DNA of 11,157 nucleotides from Synergistaceae bacterium (GTDB lineage Bacteria > Synergistota > Synergistia > Synergistales > Synergistaceae), in contig JAISQC010000006.1 of assembly GCA_031274465.1 (NCBI GenBank), positions 1 to 11,157 on the forward strand, in the 5' to 3' direction. Each line of letters starts with the position of its first letter. Within the stretch, counting starts at the first letter, position 1. Under the pieces are notes generated by a model. That model was not told where the DNA came from. It worked only from the letters and a program-made list of their open reading frames with translations, and searched no databases. Below are positions 6,452 to 11,157 of the stretch, in pieces. The position numbers were made by a program, and so were the translations under genes.

Positions 6452-6479
6452 TGGACATTCTTTTCTGAATGCGTATACT
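6452..6479 (+). promoter_or_regulatory. Sigma-70-type promoter of hen1-pnkp
   Basis: TGGACA (6452-6457, one mismatch to TTGACA) and TATACT (6474-6479, one mismatch to TATAAT) are spaced by 16 bp. It lies just after the terminator of the previous gene. The predicted start near 6486 leaves a leader of about 90 nt before the hen1 ATG; a 5-bp CGTAT/ATACG hairpin is possible in it. No operator was recognised. Confidence 0.6.
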
Positions 6480-6564
6480 TTAAAAGAGCGGCACCCACCG
6501 TATCCGAAATAAATACGAAAGCACACGGAACGCAGGAACTCATAGTGGCGCGACGCAAAAAAAC

Positions 6565-6569
6565 GGAGG
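6565..6569 (+). promoter_or_regulatory. Ribosome binding site of hen1
   Basis: GGAGG lies 7 nt before ATG 6577. The in-frame TTG at 6571 is only 1 nt away and is excluded as the start. Confidence 0.8.
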
Positions 6570-6576
6570 TTTGAAA

Positions 6577-7977
6577 ATGCTGCTTACGATCACACATACC
6601 GGCGCAAACGCCACCGACCTCGGCTATCTGCTTCACAAAAACCCGCATCGCCCCCAAGCCTTCGAGCTGAGCTTCGGCAAAGCTTACGTGTTTTACCCTG
6701 AGAAGGGCGAAAACCGATGCACTGCGGCTCTTTTGCTCGACATCGACCCGATAGATCTTGCCCGCGGCAAGGCTGGGTCTAAAAATGGGCTCTTCGACTA
6801 CGTCAACGACAGGCCTTATGTCTGCTCGTCCTTTATGAGCACGGCGATCTCAAGGGTTTACGGCACGGCTATGTCCGGGCGGTGCGAGCAGCGCCCCGAT
6901 CTGGCAGGTTCGGCGATAGAGCTGTCCGCGACGGTTGCCATGCTGCCTTGCAGGAAAGACGCCTCCATGCTGGAGCGAGTCTTCTCACCCCTGGGCTACT
7001 CCGTGGAGTTTGCCTCAGGAGAACTCGACGGGCTATATCCCGAGTGGGGGGCAAGCCCGTACGTCGATCTGACATTGAGCGGCACCGTCCGGCTGAAAGA
7101 CCTGCTGCTGCATCTTTACGTGCTGATTCCCGTGTTTGACAGGCAGAAGCACTATTGGGTCGGGGAGGACGAGATAGAAAAACTGCTCTGCCACGGCAAA
7201 GGCTGGCTAGAGGGGCATCCTGAGAGGGAGTTCATCGTAAGAGGATATTTCAACCGCAGAAAACAATACCTCGCGAGGCTGGCTCTGGAGCGTCTGGACG
7301 ACGGCGAAGGCGGGGCAAGGGATGAGATGGGCAAATCCGGGGAGGAGGAAACCGACCGCCAGCCCAGCCTGAACAAAAGAAGGCTGGAGGCGGTCGTAGC
7401 CGCATTGAAGGACAACGGCGCCGCCTCGGTGATTGATATGGGATGCGGCGAGGGGAATCTGCTGCGGCTGCTTCTCAAGGAGAGGTCGTTCGCGAAGGTT
7501 GCCGGAACCGATTTATCCCTTTCCGCCCTCGAGCGGGCCGGAAGGCGGATTCGATTGGACCGTTTGCCCGAAACGCTGAAAAATCGCGTCACGGTGTTTC
7601 AAAGTTCGCTCACCTACAGGGACGGGCGATTTTCTGGATATGACGCCGCAGCTTGCGTCGAGGTGATCGAGCACATCGATCGGAACAGGCTGCCGGCGTT
7701 TGAACGGGTTTTGTTCGGCTGCGCCAAGCCCAGGGTCATCGTGCTGACCACCCCTAACGTGGAGTACAACGAAAACTACGAGTTTCTCGGCGAGGGCCTC
7801 CTGCGCCACGGAGACCACCGTTTCGAATGGACTCGCGGGCAGTTTCGCGAGTGGGGCGACAGAACGGCGCAAAAGCATGGGTATTCGGTATCGTACAGCG
7901 ACATAGGGGACGCCGACGGAGAACGCGGCGCGCCGACGCAGATGGGGGTGTTCGTCTTATGCAAGCAGAGCAGTTGA
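6577..7977 (+). CDS. hen1: 3'-terminal RNA ribose 2'-O-methyltransferase Hen1
   Basis: SAM-dependent enzyme that methylates the 2'-OH of the 3'-terminal nucleotide of a cut RNA before sealing; partner of Pnkp. The 466 residues show the bacterial Hen1 N-terminal domain (about 1-240), beginning LLTITHTGANATDLGYLLHK with FELSFGKAYVFYPE (29-42). This domain is known to activate the Pnkp ligase. A short acidic linker (241-262) leads to a Rossmann methyltransferase domain: SAM motif VIDMGCGEGNLL (285-296), metal-binding EVIEH (Glu362, Glu365, His366) and RHGDHRFEWT (410-419, His411 the likely fourth ligand), plus TTPNVEYN (391-398) and PTQMGVF (453-459). All expected catalytic residues are present. 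pnkp starts inside the last codons of this gene, so the two are co-transcribed and probably translationally coupled. Confidence 0.97.
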   Translation: MLLTITHTGANATDLGYLLHKNPHRPQAFELSFGKAYVFYPEKGENRCTAALLLDIDPIDLARGKAGSKNGLFDYVNDRPYVCSSFMSTAISRVYGTAMSGRCEQRPDLAGSAIELSATVAMLPCRKDASMLERVFSPLGYSVEFASGELDGLYPEWGASPYVDLTLSGTVRLKDLLLHLYVLIPVFDRQKHYWVGEDEIEKLLCHGKGWLEGHPEREFIVRGYFNRRKQYLARLALERLDDGEGGARDEMGKSGEEETDRQPSLNKRRLEAVVAALKDNGAASVIDMGCGEGNLLRLLLKERSFAKVAGTDLSLSALERAGRRIRLDRLPETLKNRVTVFQSSLTYRDGRFSGYDAAACVEVIEHIDRNRLPAFERVLFGCAKPRVIVLTTPNVEYNENYEFLGEGLLRHGDHRFEWTRGQFREWGDRTAQKHGYSVSYSDIGDADGERGAPTQMGVFVLCKQSS

Positions 7978-10541
7978 AAATACCGGCCCTCTGCGTGGTC
8001 GCCCTGATCGGCGCGTCGGGCAGCGGGAAATCCACGTTCGCCAGGAGGGTCTTCAAACCGACGGAGGTCTTGAGCTCGGATTTTTTCAGGGGGCTCGTAT
8101 CTGACGACGAAAACGACCAATCCTGCACGAAGGACGCGTTCGACGCCCTTTATTACGTCGCCAACAAACGTCTCGACGCTGGGAAGCTCGTAGTCATAGA
8201 CGCGACTAACGTGCAGAAGAAAGCGCGCGAAAAGCTCCTTCAGACCGCCGGCGAGCAGAACTGCCACGCCGTCGCCATCGTGCTGGATCTCCCCGAGGAA
8301 CTATGCCAGACGCGAAACAAGCTTCGCCCGGATCGGAATTATCCGGCGCACGTGGTGCGAAGCCATGTGCGTGAGCTGAAACGCTCGTTGAAGCATCTCC
8401 GACACGAGGGATTTCGGTACGTATACGTGCTGAATAGCCAGGAGGACGCCGACTCGGCGGAATTGGTCCGAACCCCTCTGTGGAGCGACAAGAGGGACGA
8501 GGCTGGCCCGTTCGATATCATAGGCGACGTACACGGCTGTTACGACGAGCTGTGCGAGTTGCTTGGCCGCATGGGTTACTCGGTGGACAGGGACGGGTGC
8601 GCGGCGGTCCCTCCCGGGAAAAGAAAAGCGGTGTTTCTGGGCGATCTGTGCGACCGCGGCCCAGAAAACGTCAAAACCCTGCGGCTGGCGATGAACATGG
8701 TCGAGGCGAAGACGGCGCTCTGCGTGCCCGGCAACCACGAAGTGAAACTGCTCCGCAAATTGAAGGGCGCCGAAGTCAGCCCAACTCATGGGTTCGATGT
8801 CAATGTGAGGCAAATGGAAAGCGAGCCGCCGGAGTTCGCCGACAGGGTAAAAATTTTCCTGGACGGTTTGGTAAGCCACTATATCCTGGACGGAGGCAAT
8901 CTCGTCGTGGCCCACGCCGGTTTGAAGGAAAAACTTCACGGGCGGGCGTCTGGCAAGGTTCGGTCGTTTTGCCTTTATGGCGAGACCACGGGCGAGACGG
9001 ATGAATTCGGCCTGCCGGTGAGGTTCAATTGGGCAGAGGAGTACAGGGGCAGGCCTAAGGTCGTCTACGGCCATACGCCGTCGATGAAAGTTCAAACCGC
9101 CAACAACACGCACTGCATAGACACGGGCTGCGTGTTCGGAGGGAAGCTTACGGCCCTCCGCTATCCCGAAAACGAGCTGGTTCAGGTCTCGGCAGGGCGT
9201 GAGTATTATGCCCCGTCAAAGCCCCTGCAGGGCGAGACGGATGACCGGGGCGACATGCTCGATATAAATGACGTGCTAGGGAAGCTGTACATTTCGACGA
9301 GGTTCCATCGCGGCATATCGATACAGGAGGAGAACTCCGCAGCGGCGCTCGAGATAATGAGCCGTTTCTCTGCAGACCCGCGATGGCTGATCTACCTGCC
9401 TCCCACGATGTCCCCGTGCGAGGCGAGCGGTATGGAAGATTACCTAGAGCACCCGCTGGAAGCCATGAACTACTACAGGAAACGCGGGGCGGGCGCAGTG
9501 GTATGCGAGGAGAAGCACATGGGCAGTCGCGCGGTGATCGTGCTCTGCCGCGACGATGGGGCGGCGAAATCGCGCTTCGGCGTCGAAGACGGTTCCATCG
9601 GGCTGATCTATACCCGCACAGGCCGCCATTTTTTCGACGCCGCCAATTCGGGCAAGGAGGCGGAGATTTTGCGGCGCCTTTGCGCGGTGCTGGAGGCGAC
9701 AGGTTTCTGGAAGGAATTCGGCACGGATTGGGTTTGCCTCGACGCGGAGCTGATGCCGTGGTCCGCGAAGGCCGGGCATCTGCTGGCCGAACAGTACGCG
9801 CCTGTCGGAAGGGCTGGATTGGGCGGGCTCGGCCGCGCCGTCTCGGTTTTGGGGCAGGCGGCAGGGATTCGAGGGCAGGAATGGGCGGCCGGCGAGAACG
9901 CCTCCGGGCAGAATGTGGACTTGGCGGAGATACTGGGGATATACGAGCAGCGGCGCGAATCTGTCGGGCTTTATGTCGACGCGTATCGCAGATACTGCTG
10001 GCCGGTTGAGAGCGTGGATGACTACAGGATTGCGCCGTTTCACGTACTCGCGACCGAAAACAGAGTTTGGAGCGAATGCGGCCATTTAACCCACCTTGAG
10101 GCCATTGAGCGATACATGACTGGCATCGACCCCATTTTCATGGCGACGGAGCATATATCCGCAGACCTCTCAAGCGATGCGGGCGCCAAAGAAGCGGTGG
10201 ATTGGTGGAGCGCCCTGACCGAGTCCGGCGGCGAGGGCATGGTGGTAAAGCCACTCGATTTCATCCATCGCTTCGACGGCGGATTGATACAGCCTGCCGT
10301 AAAGTGCCGCGGGCGAGAATATCTGCGCATCATATACGGGCCCGAGTACACGCGGCCCGACCACCTGAAACGGCTTAAAAAGCGATCTCTCGCCAAAAAA
10401 AGCCGCCTCGCCCTTTCAGAGTTCTCGCTGGGCATGGAATCCCTGGAGCGGTTCGTCAAGCGCGACCCTCTTTATCGCGTGCACGAGTGCGTTTTCGCCG
10501 TTCTGGCCATGGAGAGCGAGCCTGTGGACCCGAGGCTGTAA
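7959..10541 (+). CDS. pnkp: Polynucleotide kinase-phosphatase/RNA ligase Pnkp
   Basis: Three-in-one RNA end-healing and sealing enzyme of 860 residues, close to the roughly 870 of characterised Pnkp. (1) 5'-OH kinase: P-loop GASGSGKST (18-26), KPTEVLSSDFFRGLVSDDEN (33-52), DATNV (81-85). (2) Metallophosphoesterase for 2',3'-cyclic and 3'-phosphate ends: GDVHGC (189-194), GDLCDRG (228-234), GNHE (258-261), VAHAGL (317-322), GHTP (371-374). (3) Ligase/nucleotidyltransferase: EEKHMGSR (517-524, Lys519 the expected AMP-accepting lysine), GEGMVVKP (758-765), VKCRGREYLRIIYGPEY (781-797). All three modules look intact. ATG 7959 matches the N-terminus of known family members and overlaps hen1 by 19 nt; TTG 7974 is less likely, and the frame upstream (from 7827) is hen1 antiparallel-free overlap without similarity. 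Acts as a complex with Hen1, whose N-terminal domain is needed for sealing. Confidence 0.97.
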   Translation: MQAEQLKIPALCVVALIGASGSGKSTFARRVFKPTEVLSSDFFRGLVSDDENDQSCTKDAFDALYYVANKRLDAGKLVVIDATNVQKKAREKLLQTAGEQNCHAVAIVLDLPEELCQTRNKLRPDRNYPAHVVRSHVRELKRSLKHLRHEGFRYVYVLNSQEDADSAELVRTPLWSDKRDEAGPFDIIGDVHGCYDELCELLGRMGYSVDRDGCAAVPPGKRKAVFLGDLCDRGPENVKTLRLAMNMVEAKTALCVPGNHEVKLLRKLKGAEVSPTHGFDVNVRQMESEPPEFADRVKIFLDGLVSHYILDGGNLVVAHAGLKEKLHGRASGKVRSFCLYGETTGETDEFGLPVRFNWAEEYRGRPKVVYGHTPSMKVQTANNTHCIDTGCVFGGKLTALRYPENELVQVSAGREYYAPSKPLQGETDDRGDMLDINDVLGKLYISTRFHRGISIQEENSAAALEIMSRFSADPRWLIYLPPTMSPCEASGMEDYLEHPLEAMNYYRKRGAGAVVCEEKHMGSRAVIVLCRDDGAAKSRFGVEDGSIGLIYTRTGRHFFDAANSGKEAEILRRLCAVLEATGFWKEFGTDWVCLDAELMPWSAKAGHLLAEQYAPVGRAGLGGLGRAVSVLGQAAGIRGQEWAAGENASGQNVDLAEILGIYEQRRESVGLYVDAYRRYCWPVESVDDYRIAPFHVLATENRVWSECGHLTHLEAIERYMTGIDPIFMATEHISADLSSDAGAKEAVDWWSALTESGGEGMVVKPLDFIHRFDGGLIQPAVKCRGREYLRIIYGPEYTRPDHLKRLKKRSLAKKSRLALSEFSLGMESLERFVKRDPLYRVHECVFAVLAMESEPVDPRL

Positions 10542-10586
10542 GGTTTGGGGCTTGCCCTATTGCCGCAAGAACATATTTTTCCGATT

Positions 10587-10591
10587 GGAGG
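10587..10591 (+). promoter_or_regulatory. Strong ribosome binding site in conflict with the LRR frame
   Basis: GGAGG lies 7 nt before ATG 10599, an ideal arrangement. The frame opened by that ATG is the 28-codon leader ORF, not the LRR protein. Confidence 0.7.
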
Positions 10592-10598
10592 CGGTACG

Positions 10599-10685
10599 AT
10601 GGATTATGGCATCAATGAGGATGCGTGCGTTTTTCGAGGGCGCGCGTGGCGCAATGGATGCGCCGACGGGGGGACGCCAGCTTGA
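10599..10685 (+). other. 28-codon ORF with strong ribosome binding site: leader peptide or frameshifted N-terminus of the LRR gene
   Basis: ATG 10599 begins MDYGINEDACVFRGRAW and ends at TGA 10683-10685 after 28 residues. It overlaps the LRR frame. A run of six G (10668-10673) lies inside it; one extra G, or a -1 shift there, would join this N-terminus in frame to the LRR coding sequence. It could therefore be the true N-terminus interrupted by a sequencing or real indel, a frameshift site, or a short coupled leader ORF. The sequence alone does not decide. Confidence 0.45.
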
Positions 10686-11157
10686 AAGAGCCGGAAGACT
10701 CCGTAAGGCTTGAAAACGTCAAAAAGGCAAAGGGCAATGTCATCGAGCTCACCCCTCATTCCGTGCGTTATTGGAACAAAGTGGTCGTCATCGGGGACGA
10801 GCTGGAGCCTCCGGACTGGAGCGAGTTTGATGGGATGGACAGCTGGTATGCCCTCGAGCTGAGAAACGACCAGTCCGAGATCCCAAAAGGCGCGTTCGAA
10901 AACAACGTCGATCTGACGATGATAACGGCGCCGTCAGTGACCTCCATCGGGGAGGTCGCGTTTCAGGGCTGCGCCGCTTTGGAATCAGCCTCGTTTCCGA
11001 AAGTTCGTTCGATCGGAGCTTTCGCGTTCAACGAATGCGAAAGATTGCGCCGCGTTTCATTTGACCTCGTCGAGCAAATAGACGACAGGGCATTTCAAGA
11101 TTGTGCGTCCATCTTGGATATAAGCCTTCCAAATACTTTGTCGAGGTTGGACGGGAA
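10658..11157 (+). CDS. BspA-type leucine-rich-repeat protein, 3' partial
   Basis: The frame is open from about 10619 to the window end; 166 residues are visible from ATG 10658. A non-repeat N-terminal part (1-70) is followed by LRR_5/BspA-type repeats with an exact 22-residue period. Ile75, Ile97, Ile119 and Ile141 begin I-x-x-x-A-F units, and Cys105, Cys127 and Cys149 end them (Asn83 in the first). Units read IGEVAFQGCAAL, IGAFAFNECERL and IDDRAFQDCASI. This family commonly mediates binding to host proteins or other bacteria at the surface. No signal peptide or membrane segment is visible from this start. ATG 10658 has no convincing ribosome binding site; GTG 10625, GTG 10646 and TTG 10682 are alternatives, and the strong site upstream serves another frame. 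It starts about 120 bp after pnkp on the same strand. Repeat family is clear; start and function are not. Confidence 0.75.
   Translation, partial: MRRRGDASLKEPEDSVRLENVKKAKGNVIELTPHSVRYWNKVVVIGDELEPPDWSEFDGMDSWYALELRNDQSEIPKGAFENNVDLTMITAPSVTSIGEVAFQGCAALESASFPKVRSIGAFAFNECERLRRVSFDLVEQIDDRAFQDCASILDISLPNTLSRLDG
10880..11157 (+). repeat. 22-residue leucine-rich repeats (66-bp protein-level period)
   Basis: Four consecutive units start at residues 75, 97, 119 and 141 of the LRR protein, exactly 22 residues apart, each with Ile then Ala-Phe at +4/+5 and Cys (Asn in the first) at +8. The fourth unit continues off the window, so the total number is unknown. Confidence 0.8.

Noticed and set aside
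10551..10580. Possible terminator after pnkp: CTTGC/GCAAG stem, then a T5 run
   Set aside because: The stem is only 5 bp with a 9-nt loop, and the T-run begins 6 nt after the stem, so it is too weak to call. Read-through into the LRR gene remains possible.

Overview
The window looks like chromosomal DNA of a diderm, GC-rich bacterium. Gene order, frequent ATA and AGG codons despite the high GC, and secreted families such as DUF6273 and BspA-type LRRs suggest Synergistota (a Fretibacterium/Cloacibacillus-like host-associated lineage). That placement is an inference; no rRNA or marker gene is present to fix it.

Layout. (1) 1-3233, plus strand: a housekeeping block with the 3' part of a ComEC/Rec2 DNA channel gene, a type III pantothenate kinase (coaX) and a tRNA-dihydrouridine synthase. 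coaX and dus overlap by ATGA. (2) 3234-3364: a short convergent gap with an 11-bp hairpin. (3) 3365-4751, minus strand: two exported-protein genes. The upstream one carries two MliC (c-type lysozyme inhibitor)-like repeats followed by a META/HslJ domain. The downstream one is a small basic Arg/Pro/His/Tyr-rich secreted protein. (4) 4752-4952: an AT-rich divergent promoter region. (5) 4953-6404, plus: a secreted DUF6273 protein with its own terminator. (6) 6577-10541, plus: a promoter followed by a two-gene RNA repair operon, hen1 and pnkp, overlapping by 19 nt. (7) 10599-11157, plus: the start of a BspA-type leucine-rich-repeat gene that runs off the window. Its best ribosome binding site serves a different reading frame from the LRR protein.

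How the genes work together. Hen1 and Pnkp form the known bacterial RNA repair complex: Pnkp heals and seals RNA cut by ribotoxins, and Hen1 2'-O-methylates the 3' end first so the repaired site resists a second cut. The MliC/META protein would sit outside the cytoplasm and could protect peptidoglycan from host lysozyme. With the DUF6273 and LRR proteins, this gives regions 3-7 the character of an accessory, defence and host-contact segment beside a housekeeping block.

No rRNA, tRNA, CRISPR array, insertion sequence or integrase was seen. No gene-free stretch exceeds about 200 bp. I did not find an entirely new system. The least expected items are the lysozyme-inhibitor repeat pair in which one copy has lost both key residues, the frame conflict at the LRR gene, and homopolymer tracts in the exported-protein genes.
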